In this document: in pieces, positions 40,321 to 48,677 of the stretch | Position numbering within the stretch: the stretch's first letter is position 1 | Layout: each line of letters begins with the position of its first letter | Assembly: GCF_011758745.1 (NCBI RefSeq) | Contig: NZ_JAANOV010000001.1 | Coordinates: 2,728,001-2,792,000 of the forward strand | DNA: 64,000 bases | Direction of reading: 5' to 3' | Origin: Amycolatopsis granulosa | Lineage (GTDB): Bacteria; Actinomycetota; Actinomycetes; Mycobacteriales; Pseudonocardiaceae | Position numbers and translations under genes: made by a program | Notes under the pieces: model-generated | The model's database searches: none | What the model was told of the DNA's origin: nothing | The model's input: only the letters and a program-made list of their open reading frames with translations

Positions 40321-40372
40321 TGTGTGGCGGGTAGAGGATTCGAACCTCTGAAGGCAGTGCCGTCTGATTTAC
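40321..40372 (-). repeat. attR: 52-bp core carried by the element, part of the intact tRNA-Tyr
   Basis: Identical to 24583-24634. Here it joins the chromosomal 5' half of tRNA-Tyr and regenerates a whole gene. The right end of the repeat lies in the anticodon loop/stem, a usual crossover zone for tRNA-targeting integrases. Confidence 0.92.
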
Positions 40373-40406
40373 AGTCAGATCCCTTTGGCCGCTCGGGCAA
40401 CCCGCC
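40323..40406 (-). tRNA. tRNA-Tyr (GTA anticodon)
   Basis: An 84-nt gene on the minus strand. The acceptor arms GGCGGGT and ACCCGCC pair fully, the discriminator is A, and CCA is not encoded. The anticodon arm reads CTGACTGTAAATCAG with GTA in the loop; a long variable arm, as expected for bacterial tRNA-Tyr, and the T arm GGTTCGAATCC are present. The 3' 50 or so bases are supplied by the AICE core repeat. Confidence 0.95.
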
Positions 40407-40522
40407 ATGGCCGGGCGTCCCGGCCGGGTACTAGCTTACCAACCCCCGCGGGCGCGTCCGCCGGGGGGCGGGGCGGCGCTATGGTGTGGTCAGCCGACAA
40501 GCGAAAAGACGAGGTAGGACAC

Positions 40523-41014
40523 GTGGCGGATCCGTCATTCGACGTGGTGAGCAAGGTCGACCGGCAGGAGGTCGACAACGCGCTGAACCAGGCGGCCAAG
40601 GAGCTTTCCACCCGCTTCGACTTCCGCGGCGTCAACGCCAAGGTCTCCTGGGCCGGCGAAGAGGCCGTGACGATCGAAGCCGACACCGAGGAGCGCGCCA
40701 AGGCCGCGGTCGAGGTGTTCAAGGAGAAGCTGATCAAGCGCGGCATCTCGCTGAAGGCGTTCGAGGCCGACGAGCCCGCGGTGTCCGGCAAGATCTACAA
40801 GGTCAACGGCAAGATCGTCCAGGGCATCGCCACCGACAAGGCCAAGCAGATCGCCAAGGCGATCCGCGACGAGGGTCCCAAGGGGGTCCAGGCGCAGATC
40901 CAGGGTGACCAGCTCCGCGTCTCCGGCAAGAAGAAGGACCACCTGCAGGACGTCATCGCCCTGCTGAAGGACAAGGACTTCGGCATCGCGTTGCAGTTCA
41001 CCAACTATCGCTGA
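40523..41014 (+). CDS. yajQ: YajQ family nucleotide-binding protein
   Basis: Protein of 163 aa, full length for the family. The GTG start follows GAGGTAGGA. The sequence is typical: [35 protein letters not shown], and a C-terminal [10 protein letters not shown]-like segment ([20 protein letters not shown]). YajQ proteins bind nucleotides, with cyclic-di-GMP binding shown in some species, and fold as two RNA-binding-like ferredoxin domains. It is a chromosomal housekeeping gene next to the tRNA-Tyr integration site and convergent with lanC (3-bp gap). Confidence 0.93.
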   Translation: MADPSFDVVSKVDRQEVDNALNQAAKELSTRFDFRGVNAKVSWAGEEAVTIEADTEERAKAAVEVFKEKLIKRGISLKAFEADEPAVSGKIYKVNGKIVQGIATDKAKQIAKAIRDEGPKGVQAQIQGDQLRVSGKKKDHLQDVIALLKDKDFGIALQFTNYR

Positions 41015-41017
41015 CCC

Positions 41018-42190
41018 TCAGGACAGCAACAGCGCCACGTCCCACGGCGCGGGGTTGCCGGCGTAGGTCGCCAGTGCCAGTGCCGCCCCGGCCGCGCCCT
41101 GGAGCAGGCCGGGCTCGTCCGCCCGCTCGCCGGTGTGGCGGAGGTGCCGGAACCCGAACGGCGCCGCCGGGTCGAACGCCGCCAGCACCCGCTCGGCGAC
41201 GGTGTCCCCCGCCACCCCCATCCGTGTGGTGATCTGCAGCAACCCGGCGTCGCCGTGGCAGAAGGTCGGGCCCTCCGCCGGGCCCGGCCTGCGCACCGCG
41301 GCCGAGGCCAGCCCGGCGACCCCGGCGTCGCGCAGCTCGGCTGCGGCCAGGTGCAGCGCGTACGCCACGCCGGCCGTGCCGTAGCACCAGGCCGAGCGCG
41401 ACGCCGGCACCGCCGAGCCCCGCACCTGCGCGTCGAACCCGACACGCGACGGCCAGCTCACCCCGGTCTCGTCGGTCCACGCCCACCGCAGCAACCAGTC
41501 CGTGATCACCCGCATCGCATCGGTCATCCCGTCCACCCGGTGGCCGTGCCGGTGGGCCAGCGCCAGCAACGCGAGGGGACCACTGATGCCGTGCGCCAGG
41601 CCGAGGTTGAAATCGCCGCGCGGGTAGCGCTCGCGGTCGACCGGCACCGCGTACCGCTCGGGCGAACACCACCAGCCGGGCACCTCGTAGCCGTCCACAA
41701 CGACCGGCCGGGTCAGCCCGACGAGATACGACAGCACCCCGTCCAGCGCGGCCGCGCACCGGTCACCGCCCACGGCGAGCAGCAGCCGGCCCTTGCCGGT
41801 GAGACCGCTGATCACGTCGTAATCCGGCACGCCGAGCGGGCCGCGCGCCGGCCACGACTCACACACCCCGGCGAGCGCCGCACCGGCCTTGCGCAGCAAG
41901 CCGTCGTAGCCGCCGCCGTGCACCGCGCGGTGCACCAGCACGGCGGGAATCAGCGCGTCCGGGGCCGCCCCCTCCGCATCCGCGAGCTGGGCGTGCGTCA
42001 CCGGCGCCCAGGCCGGGTCCCAGGCGGACAGCGCCGCGTGCAGGAGCGCGATCCCGGGGTGCCCGTCCAGCAGCCCCGGCCCGCGGCCACGCACCGCGCG
42101 CAGGCGATCACCCACCTCGAACGCGACCGCCGCCGCCGTCACCGGCCGGCCTCCCCGCGCGGGAACACCCACGCCGTCGAGCGGCCTCAC
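41018..42190 (-). CDS. lanC: LanC-type lanthipeptide cyclase
   Basis: Zinc-dependent cyclase of 390 aa that adds cysteine thiols to dehydroamino acids to form (methyl)lanthionine rings. The GTG at 42190 overlaps the lanB stop (GTGA); a GTG at 42142 is an alternative. Zinc ligands are visible as Cys in AWCYGTAGVAYAL and Cys-His in TFCHGDAGLLQI, and GLAHGISGPLALL is the usual inner-helix GxxG repeat. It follows LanB in the same transcript, as in class I systems. No protease or ABC exporter gene follows. Confidence 0.9.
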   Translation of the reverse strand: MRPLDGVGVPARGGRPVTAAAVAFEVGDRLRAVRGRGPGLLDGHPGIALLHAALSAWDPAWAPVTHAQLADAEGAAPDALIPAVLVHRAVHGGGYDGLLRKAGAALAGVCESWPARGPLGVPDYDVISGLTGKGRLLLAVGGDRCAAALDGVLSYLVGLTRPVVVDGYEVPGWWCSPERYAVPVDRERYPRGDFNLGLAHGISGPLALLALAHRHGHRVDGMTDAMRVITDWLLRWAWTDETGVSWPSRVGFDAQVRGSAVPASRSAWCYGTAGVAYALHLAAAELRDAGVAGLASAAVRRPGPAEGPTFCHGDAGLLQITTRMGVAGDTVAERVLAAFDPAAPFGFRHLRHTGERADEPGLLQGAAGAALALATYAGNPAPWDVALLLS

Positions 42191-45036
42191 CGGCCGTGCC
42201 CCGCCCGGTCCAGGCGCAGCGACAGTCCACCGTGGACCACCGCGTACACCTCCTGCTCCCGCGTCCGGTCCAGGCCGAGCACGCGGTTGCAGTGCATGTG
42301 CGCCAGACTCAGCGCCACCCGCCCGTGCTGCTCCGGCGACAGCGTCTTCAGGTAGTCCGCGAGCACCTCGCTCCGCCGCCGCCACGGTTGGCCCAGTGAC
42401 GGCCGGCCGGTGGTATCCAGGGCCGCGGCCAGCGCTTCCCGGCTCTCCCGCCGTGCGGCGCGCCGCTGGTCGAGGGGGACGGCCGCGGCGAGCCAGCCGA
42501 GTACCCGCGGACCGGATCCGAAGTGCCGGACGAGATCGAGCACGCTCAGGGCCAGCAGTTCCGCCGTGTCCCGCTCCAGCACGGCGAGCGCGACCACGGA
42601 ATCGGCGTGGAACACCCGCTCCGCCTCGGCGATCGCATCCGGGCCGCCGTACCGTTCGACCTCGGGGTCGTAGCTGTCCAGCACCAGCCGGGACAGCAGT
42701 CCGGCGTCGCGGAGCGCGCCCGCCCAGGTGTGCAGGCGCGGCAGCAGCGTCGTCCACAGGACGTCGGGCTTGCCGGCGAAGCGGATCCGCAGGTGCGGAT
42801 CGGGATCGGCGTAGCGGACGAAGTGCCAGTCGTCCACCCCGCCGACCAGCTCGGGCAGCCGCGTCCGGAGGATCTCGCGCTGCGCGGTGTCCGCGGCGTA
42901 CAGCTTGGCGTACAACCAGTCACCGCCGGGCAGCCGCAGCGCGTCGGAGCGCGTCCGGACAGCCGGCGCCGGCCGCTCGGCGGGGCGTTCGCCGAGCAGC
43001 GGGAAGACGACCTCGCACGCGTGCCCGCCGAGCCAGCCGTCGCCGTGGGCGAGGACCTCCTGGACGACCAGCCGTGGCGTCTTCCGCAGCTCCGCGTCGA
43101 ACAGCCGCAGGTGACCGGGGTCGTCGAGGTCGATGCGGATCCGGTTGTCCGAGCTGGTCAGCTGCACCCATCGCGGCACCTCCCAGCGCTGCCGCCAGGC
43201 CCGGACCGCCTCCGGCCAGCTGGAGGTGCGCTCCAGCATCTCGTGACTGGGCCGCCACCGCGCGGGCGCGAGCACGGTCCGGCCGTACCGGACCCGCGGC
43301 AGGTACGGGGCCGGCGCGAGCGCGCCCCACCGCCACGGCAGGCACGACGGGTTCGCCTGCTCCCCCAGTTCGAGCAGGAACCGCGCGACCGGCGGGACGT
43401 GGCCGCTGCGCGGGTTGAGCATCGAACCGGACACCGGCACGATCCGCCGCCCGGTTTCCCGGTCCACCAGGTACAGCTCGTCCTGCGTCGCGCCCACGGC
43501 CAGCCGGTCCAGCCGCACGTCGGCGACCCGCGCGACGGCCGGCCCGCACCCGACGGGAAGGCGCACCGGAAGCCGCTGCGGCACCGCGGCGACGTTGGCG
43601 GAGCGGATCGTCCGCGGCCGGAACGCGACCTGCGCGGCGCCGGCCGGGGCGCCGTTGCGGACCAGCGCGGTCAGCTCGGCGTCGACCTCCGGCATCAGGT
43701 GCGCGAACCGCGCGCTCGTCGACCCGGCCTGGGGCGACCCCAGGTTCTCCCCGACGACCAGCCGGAAGTCCCCGGCGCACAGGGCCTCCCAGTGGGGCGC
43801 CAGCACTTCCGCGCACAGCTCCATCGACACCGGGCGGCGCGCGGGCGGATCCTCGGCGAGGCGGTCGATCAGCTCGTCGTCGAGTTCGATCTCGTCGCGG
43901 CCCGCCCGCACCGCCGCCAGCAGGTGCGTCACGAGGTCCTCGTGGCCGTGCGGGTCGGGCCGCTGCCCGAACTCGGGCAGGCCCAGGCCACGGGTATCGT
44001 CGAGCAGCTCCAGCACCGGCACCGCCCGGTCACTGCCGTACCGTTCGAGGAAGCGCTGCCGATAACCGTCCAACCAGGACGGAGCGGACACGCTTCCCAG
44101 CCGCCACAGCACGTCGGCGGCGCGCGCGGCCTCCGCGCCCACCTCGGCCGGCAACGTGGCCGTGAGGTCGAGCCGCAGGTCGGTCTGGATCACGTCGTTC
44201 GCGTCGTGCAGCGCGCGCATCCGCGCCACGACCGTCCGCCGCCGTGACCGGCGGTCCTCGGCGGCGACGTCCGCGGCACGGAGACCGGCCTGGATCGCGC
44301 GCAGCTCCGAGTGCACCGGGTGCGCGGGCGGAATCCGGTCGAGGACGTGGGCGAGCGGGTCCACGCAGTCCGGCGGCGGGTCGAGGTCGGTGAGCAGGAC
44401 ACCGGCCTCGACGAGCTGCCGCAGCACCGTCTCGAACCCGGTGCGCCGGAAGCGGCGGCACAGCGCCTCGACCAGGTCCGGCCACGCCACCGGTGTGCGA
44501 GCGATCTCCCGGACGGCGCGCACGAGCGGGGTGAACCGGACCGACGCTTCGCGGCGATGCGCCGCCTCGTACCGCTCCGGCAGCACGAGCCGGTCCCCGC
44601 GGACGAAGACGATGTCGTTCGCCACGAGGACCGCTCGATCGAGGACGAGCGGATCGGTGCGCAGCCGGTGCAGCAGCCCGTCCAGCCACTCGGCGTCCGG
44701 TCGCGTGGCCGGACGATGCCGGTCGCCGAACCGCAGCTCGGGCCGCTCGCCCAGCCGGACGGGCGCGACGCCCGCGAACAGCCCGAACGGCGTGGCCCGG
44801 CTGGTCATGCGCAGGTGGTACTTGCCGAGGGCAAGGGCGGCGCGCCTGCGGACCTTGTCCTTGACCGGTTCGCCGCGCACCACACGGTGAACGTCGGCGG
44901 CCAGGCTCGGGCTGGCCGTCTCCACCGCTTCCATCAGGACCCGGTCCGCCGCGAGCGCCTCCAGCGGCGGGAGCGGCCCCGTGGCGCGCGGACGCACCGC
45001 GGCCCGCAGCAGGGCCGGGCTCGCACAGCTGAACAT
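42187..45036 (-). CDS. lanB: Full-length LanB lanthipeptide dehydratase
   Basis: Class I dehydratase of 949 aa. It contains both parts in one chain: the large glutamylation domain (from about residue 40, with RTIRSANVAAVPQRLP and SGSMLNPRSGHVPPVARFLLE; family members use glutamyl-tRNA-Glu to activate Ser/Thr) and the C-terminal elimination domain (SpaB_C-like, with WLYAKLYAADTAQREILRTRLP, WHFVRYADPDPHLRIRF and HMHCNRVLG). The substrate is expected to be the 44-residue precursor encoded 61 bp upstream. Its stop overlaps lanC. The start is the ATG near 45036; the promoter is shared with the precursor gene. Confidence 0.9.
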   Translation of the reverse strand: MFSCASPALLRAAVRPRATGPLPPLEALAADRVLMEAVETASPSLAADVHRVVRGEPVKDKVRRRAALALGKYHLRMTSRATPFGLFAGVAPVRLGERPELRFGDRHRPATRPDAEWLDGLLHRLRTDPLVLDRAVLVANDIVFVRGDRLVLPERYEAAHRREASVRFTPLVRAVREIARTPVAWPDLVEALCRRFRRTGFETVLRQLVEAGVLLTDLDPPPDCVDPLAHVLDRIPPAHPVHSELRAIQAGLRAADVAAEDRRSRRRTVVARMRALHDANDVIQTDLRLDLTATLPAEVGAEAARAADVLWRLGSVSAPSWLDGYRQRFLERYGSDRAVPVLELLDDTRGLGLPEFGQRPDPHGHEDLVTHLLAAVRAGRDEIELDDELIDRLAEDPPARRPVSMELCAEVLAPHWEALCAGDFRLVVGENLGSPQAGSTSARFAHLMPEVDAELTALVRNGAPAGAAQVAFRPRTIRSANVAAVPQRLPVRLPVGCGPAVARVADVRLDRLAVGATQDELYLVDRETGRRIVPVSGSMLNPRSGHVPPVARFLLELGEQANPSCLPWRWGALAPAPYLPRVRYGRTVLAPARWRPSHEMLERTSSWPEAVRAWRQRWEVPRWVQLTSSDNRIRIDLDDPGHLRLFDAELRKTPRLVVQEVLAHGDGWLGGHACEVVFPLLGERPAERPAPAVRTRSDALRLPGGDWLYAKLYAADTAQREILRTRLPELVGGVDDWHFVRYADPDPHLRIRFAGKPDVLWTTLLPRLHTWAGALRDAGLLSRLVLDSYDPEVERYGGPDAIAEAERVFHADSVVALAVLERDTAELLALSVLDLVRHFGSGPRVLGWLAAAVPLDQRRAARRESREALAAALDTTGRPSLGQPWRRRSEVLADYLKTLSPEQHGRVALSLAHMHCNRVLGLDRTREQEVYAVVHGGLSLRLDRAGHGR

Positions 45037-45097
45037 CGGTTCCCCTCCCGGCTGGAACGGGTGGCGGGCCCCCGCAGACCCGCCACCCGGGATCAGG

Positions 45098-45232
45098 TCA
45101 GCAGGACGGCCACAACGTGGCGCAGATGTCGCTGAAGCCGGACTTGGTGGTCAGCACTTCGCCGTCCTGCGTGGGCGTGCTGATGCGGAGGTCCAGGTCG
45201 AAGTCTTCGGGAGCCAGGTTTTCCATCGGCAT
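45098..45232 (-). CDS. lanA: Class I lanthipeptide precursor (LanA), FDLD-type leader
   Basis: A 44-residue peptide from the ATG at 45232, seven bases after AAGGAG. The leader carries the recognition box FDLDLRI (residues 11-17), the counterpart of FNLD in nisin and of FxLD leaders in actinobacteria. The C-terminal region from about residue 28 holds Thr28, Thr29, Ser31, Ser34, Cys37, Thr39, Ser43 and Cys44. Two cysteines allow two thioether rings, for example Ser34-Cys37 and Thr39-Cys44 (inferred). The last residue is Cys but no LanD decarboxylase is nearby. No cleavage site or dedicated protease can be assigned. The product appears short and Trp-containing (ATLWPSC). Confidence 0.85.
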   Translation of the reverse strand: MPMENLAPEDFDLDLRISTPTQDGEVLTTKSGFSDICATLWPSC

Positions 45233-45278
45233 GCGAACTCTCCTTCGTCGTGAACGGTGGCTTGTGCCACCGCCTCCG

Positions 45279-45307
45279 AACGTAGGGATCGTTGAACAAT
45301 CCATCAA
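45279..45307 (-). promoter_or_regulatory. Candidate lanA promoter
   Basis: On the minus strand TTGATG (complement of 45302-45307) is separated by exactly 17 bases from TACGTT (complement of 45279-45284), a good fit to a housekeeping -35/-10 pair (TTGACN-17-TANNNT). It would give a leader of roughly 40 bases before lanA. Confidence 0.5.
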
Positions 45308-45421
45308 GGGGTTGATTTACACGTAGTACTGCGCTACAAAGTGGCCGTTTGTCAGCCTGGCGGCGCGGCCCCGGACGATCACGCTGTGGTCTAATTCCGC
45401 TGCTGACAGTGAGGGGGACGA

Positions 45422-46558
45422 ATGCGCCGGATTGCCGCGCTGATGCTGACAACGCTGGTCATGACGGCCGCGCTGACAGTTCCGGCACAGGCCGCGCAAC
45501 GCACCGAACTCGGGGTCGGCGCCTACCCACGGGCCATCCGGTTGGAGCACACGCAGTTCCGGCGCGGACGGATCATCGCCTCCGTCAACAGCTGGGACGG
45601 CGGCGGGGCGTTCGCGCGCATCTTCGAGAGCACCGACGAAGGCGCGTCGTTCCACCCCATCGCCGAGATCCGCGATCCGGAGGGCGCCCGGGGCGAGTGC
45701 TGCGGCAGTCTCTACGAGCTGCCGCAACGCGTCGGACGGCTGCGTGCCGGCACCCTGCTGTGGGCGGCGTCCTACGGGCAGAACGACGGCGCGGACCGGC
45801 GCATGTCGATCCGGATCTGGTCCAGTTCGGACGGTGGACGGAACTGGAGCTTCCTGTCCGAAGCCGTCCGCTCGCACACCGGCGACGGCGTGTTCGAGCC
45901 GGAGTTCACTGTGGACTCCGGCGGGACGCTGTGGATGCACTACGCGGACGAGACCGAGGCGCCCCGGCACAGCCAGGTGCTCAACCGGGTCCCCTCCACC
46001 GACGGCGTCACCTGGGGAACCAGGCAGACCACGGTCGCGATCTCGCCGGACCGCGTCCGGCCCGGCATGCCGATCGTGCGCAAGCTGCCCGACGGGCGCT
46101 ACTACTTCGCCTACGAGATCTGCAACTACGGCAGCCGCTACTGCGATCCGTACTTCAAGATCTCACCGGACGGCGCGGACTACGGCGACCCCGCCGACCC
46201 GGGCACCCGGGTCGGGACGGCGAGCGGCAACTACTTCCAGCACGCCCACACCGTCGCCGTGTTCCCCGGCGGACCGAACGGCGTCCGGCTGGTGATGGTC
46301 GGCCAGATTTACACCGACGGCACCGGTCGCCCACTCCCCTCGAACGGGCGGGTGCTGCTCGCCAACGACAACTTCGGCGCCGGGAACTGGTACGAGCTGC
46401 CGGCCCCGGTGCCCGTTCCCGGTGCCTACAACAACTTCTGCCCGAACTACAGCTCGTCGCTGCTGCCGGTGGACGACTCCCGGAACGTGCTGGAACTGGC
46501 CGCCGACTACGACGGCGGCGTGTGCAAGGTCTACTTCGGCAAGGGGCCGGTGTCCTGA
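45422..46558 (+). CDS. Secreted sialidase-fold (BNR/Asp-box) protein
   Basis: Exported protein of 378 aa. The signal peptide is MRRIAALMLTTLVMTAAL...AQAAQ. The body is a beta-propeller of the sialidase superfamily with Asp-box motifs STDEGASF near residue 64 and SSDGGRNW near residue 139; four or more cysteines (ECCGS, ICNYGSRYCD, FCPN) suggest disulfides. Family members are exo-glycosidases or glycan-binding lectin-like proteins. Glycan specificity cannot be told. The last 28 bases overlap the 3' end of the convergent DsbA-like gene. Confidence 0.8.
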   Translation: MRRIAALMLTTLVMTAALTVPAQAAQRTELGVGAYPRAIRLEHTQFRRGRIIASVNSWDGGGAFARIFESTDEGASFHPIAEIRDPEGARGECCGSLYELPQRVGRLRAGTLLWAASYGQNDGADRRMSIRIWSSSDGGRNWSFLSEAVRSHTGDGVFEPEFTVDSGGTLWMHYADETEAPRHSQVLNRVPSTDGVTWGTRQTTVAISPDRVRPGMPIVRKLPDGRYYFAYEICNYGSRYCDPYFKISPDGADYGDPADPGTRVGTASGNYFQHAHTVAVFPGGPNGVRLVMVGQIYTDGTGRPLPSNGRVLLANDNFGAGNWYELPAPVPVPGAYNNFCPNYSSSLLPVDDSRNVLELAADYDGGVCKVYFGKGPVS

Positions 46559-47178
46559 TAGGTCTTGTCCAGCACGGTGGCGAACGTTTCGGTGGGCTGG
46601 GCCCCGGAGACCGCGTAGCGGCGGTCGAAGACGAAGAACGGCACCCCGTTCGCGCCGAGCGCGCGGGCCTGGTCGATGTCCGCGCGCACCTCGTCGGCGT
46701 AGCCGCCCTCGGCCAGCACGCGGCGGACCTCGGCACCGTCCAATCCGGCCTCCGCGGCCAGCCCGGCGAGGGACTCCGCGTCGAACACCGAACGGTGCTC
46801 GGTGAAGTAGGCCCGGAACAACCGCTCGGCGACCGCCTCCTGCAGACCGCGCTCGCGGGCGAGGTGCAGCACGCGGTGGGCGTCGAAGGTGTTGCCGATC
46901 AGGCCACCGTCCAAGTGGTACTCCAGGCCGTCGGCCGCGGCGAGCCGCGTCAGGCGCTCCTCGTTCGCGGCGAACTCCGCCTCGCTGATCCCGTACTTCG
47001 CGGCGAGCAGCGGGGCCTTCGGCTGCGGCTCCCGCGGCGCGCCCGGATCCAGCTCGAACGGCCGGAACACCACCTCGACCTGGTCGCGGTGCTCGAACGC
47101 GGCGAGCGCACGCTCGAAGCGCCGCTTGCCGAGGTAGCACCACGGGCACACCACGTCGGACCAGATCTCGACCTGCAC
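46531..47178 (-). CDS. DsbA-family (FrnE-like) dithiol oxidoreductase
   Basis: Thioredoxin-fold protein of 215 aa without signal peptide, so cytosolic. The active-site CPWC is at Cys11-Cys14 (IWSDVVCPWCYLGKRRFE), followed by the helical insertion of DsbA proteins and the cis-Pro loop GVPFFVFDRRYAVSGAQP near residue 180. FrnE-type proteins act as thiol isomerases or oxidative-stress factors. It lies 29 bp downstream of the tetR gene and may be read on the same transcript. The 3' end overlaps the convergent sialidase-fold gene by 28 bp. Confidence 0.88.
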   Translation of the reverse strand: MQVEIWSDVVCPWCYLGKRRFERALAAFEHRDQVEVVFRPFELDPGAPREPQPKAPLLAAKYGISEAEFAANEERLTRLAAADGLEYHLDGGLIGNTFDAHRVLHLARERGLQEAVAERLFRAYFTEHRSVFDAESLAGLAAEAGLDGAEVRRVLAEGGYADEVRADIDQARALGANGVPFFVFDRRYAVSGAQPTETFATVLDKTYQDTGPLPK

Positions 47179-47207
47179 GAAACGGACAAACGTCGCCGGC
47201 CCCGGAA

Positions 47208-47798
47208 TTATTCCGCGAGCAGGCCCAGCAGCCAGGTGGCGAGCACCTGCTCGGCGTCCGAGCGGGCCTGGGCGGGGTTGTCGGCGTGCGTGATCATCAG
47301 CGCCGCCTCGTTCACGGCGCTCAGCACGAGCTGCGCGAGCACCTCGACCGGGAGCGGTTTGACCAGGCCCCGCTCGACGGCCTGCCGCAGCACGGTGGTG
47401 ATCAGTCCCAGGCCGTGCCCGGCCTCGATCTCGCGCCAGGCGGCCCAGCCCAGCACGGCCGGGGCGTCGACCAGCGAGATCCGCCGGACCTCCGCGCGCT
47501 CACACGCGTCGAGGAACGCCTTGAGCGCGAGCAACAGGCCTGTCGCCAGGTCCGGCGCGTCCGTCATGGCGGCCTCGACCTCCGCCGTGACCTCCAGCTC
47601 GACCTGCTCGAACACCGCGCGGAACAGGCCCTGCTTGTCGCCGTAGTGGTGGTAGAGCGCGCCGCGGGTCACCCCGGCCGCGCGCACGATCTCATCCGCG
47701 GGCACGGCCTGGTAGCCGCGCTCGGCGAACAGCTCGCGGGCGGCCGCCACCAACGCGGCCCGGGTGTTCTGCGATCGCTCTTCCTGTGTCCGGCGCAC
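47208..47798 (-). CDS. TetR/AcrR family repressor of the hydrolase operon
   Basis: Repressor of 196 aa. N-terminal HTH: ALVAAARELFAERGYQAVPADEIVRAAGVTRGALYHHYGDKQGLF. The ligand domain is helical and variable. It lies five bases after the alpha/beta hydrolase gene on the same strand, and a perfect 25-bp palindrome at 48678-48702 covers the hydrolase promoter. Autorepression of a hydrolase-tetR operon with release by a hydrolase substrate is the simplest model (inference). Confidence 0.87.
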   Translation of the reverse strand: MRRTQEERSQNTRAALVAAARELFAERGYQAVPADEIVRAAGVTRGALYHHYGDKQGLFRAVFEQVELEVTAEVEAAMTDAPDLATGLLLALKAFLDACERAEVRRISLVDAPAVLGWAAWREIEAGHGLGLITTVLRQAVERGLVKPLPVEVLAQLVLSAVNEAALMITHADNPAQARSDAEQVLATWLLGLLAE

Positions 47799-47803
47799 GG
47801 CCC

Positions 47804-48670
47804 CTAATCTGCCATGACGCCGGCGAACGCCAGGATGTGCCGCACCAGCTCGGCCGGCTGGTCCTCGGGGACGAAGGCGGAGGAGTCGGCGATTTCGACC
47901 AGGCGCGCGCGGGGCAGGATCTCGGCGAGCCGCCGGGCCAGGCGGAGCGGGAACATCCGGTCGTCGTCACCCCAGGCGAGGAGGACCGGCTTGTCGAAGG
48001 CGCGCAGCTGCTCCGCGGCCGCGAGCGTGTAGCGCGGGTGTACCGCCCGGACAACCTTGCGCACGTCGCGGCGGATCGCGGCGGAACGGTGCGCCGGCCG
48101 CACGTAGGACTCGGTGATCGGCGCGGGAAACGGCCGCTTGGCCACCCAGCCGAACACGAGCGGAGTCCGGTGCAGGGCCTTGACCTGGAGCAACGCCGCA
48201 ACCAGGCGCATCGAACCCGGGATGCGGGCGAGCTGGGTGAGCGGTTTGTACAGCGGCGGGAAGAAGTGACCGAAGCTGTCCGACGGGGTCAGCACGACAC
48301 GGCCGACCCGTTCGGGGCGCCGCGACAGCATGATCTGGGTGAGCGCACCACCGGTGTCGCTCGCGACGAGGATGACGTCCCGCAGGTCGAGAGCGTCGAG
48401 GAAGTCCGCGATGAGATCGGCCAGGCCGGGCGGGGTGAGGTCGGCGTCCGGGCGGACCGGGATCTCGTGCGCCCCCAGTGGCATGTCGACCGTGAGGCAG
48501 TGGAAGCCGGCGGCGGCGACGTCCGGCACGACCTTGCGCCAGAGGTCGGCGTTGACGAAGGCGCCGTGGACGAACACGACCGGTCGGCCGGTGCCGCGGT
48601 CGAAGTAGCGGACCTCACCCTGCGGGAGGGTCACGTGCCGGGGCTGGCCGAGTGCTGGTGAGCGAGTCAT
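47804..48670 (-). CDS. Alpha/beta hydrolase with Asp nucleophile but no canonical C-terminal His
   Basis: Alpha/beta-hydrolase-fold protein of 288 aa. The oxyanion motif VFVHGAFVN (residues 33-40) and the nucleophile elbow VASDTGGAL are clear; the nucleophile position is Asp105, as in epoxide hydrolases and haloalkane dehalogenases, rather than Ser. The usual late His segment (DxxHFxxxxxP) reads DSSAFVPEDQP, so the base is missing or supplied elsewhere. The ATG at 48670 sits directly after CGGAGG; an in-frame ATG at 48685 lies next to the operator, so the true start is uncertain. It is the first gene of an operon with tetR. Confidence 0.8.
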   Translation of the reverse strand: MTRSPALGQPRHVTLPQGEVRYFDRGTGRPVVFVHGAFVNADLWRKVVPDVAAAGFHCLTVDMPLGAHEIPVRPDADLTPPGLADLIADFLDALDLRDVILVASDTGGALTQIMLSRRPERVGRVVLTPSDSFGHFFPPLYKPLTQLARIPGSMRLVAALLQVKALHRTPLVFGWVAKRPFPAPITESYVRPAHRSAAIRRDVRKVVRAVHPRYTLAAAEQLRAFDKPVLLAWGDDDRMFPLRLARRLAEILPRARLVEIADSSAFVPEDQPAELVRHILAFAGVMAD

Positions 48671-48677
48671 CCTCCGA

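Larger units (their letters stand above)
24583..40372. mobile_element. Actinomycete integrative and conjugative element (AICE, pSAM2-like), about 15.8 kb
   Basis: Bounded by 52-bp direct repeats derived from tRNA-Tyr. It carries all modules expected of an AICE: tyrosine integrase and a small excisionase adjacent to attR, a DUF3987-type Rep with iteron-like repeats, an FtsK/TraB translocase preceded by a chain of small coupled genes, and a GntR (KorSA-like) repressor. There is no relaxase or type IV secretion gene, consistent with TraB-mediated double-stranded transfer. All modules look intact, so it may be excisable. Cargo includes an epimerase, a secreted nuclease-like lipoprotein, an SsgA-like protein and a PycTM-like membrane protein. 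The gap 24635-24795 at the left end holds only a short inverted repeat (24636-24651) and an end repeat. Confidence 0.93.

Noticed and set aside
42191-42757. N-terminal extension of LanC to 42757
   Set aside because: The extension lies over the lanB 3' end in another frame and is Arg/Ala/Pro-rich. LanC proteins are about 390-420 residues.
45233-45307. Longer lanA reading frame beginning at 45307
   Set aside because: It would start inside the predicted promoter and lacks a ribosome site. The ATG at 45232 has AAGGAG and gives a standard leader.
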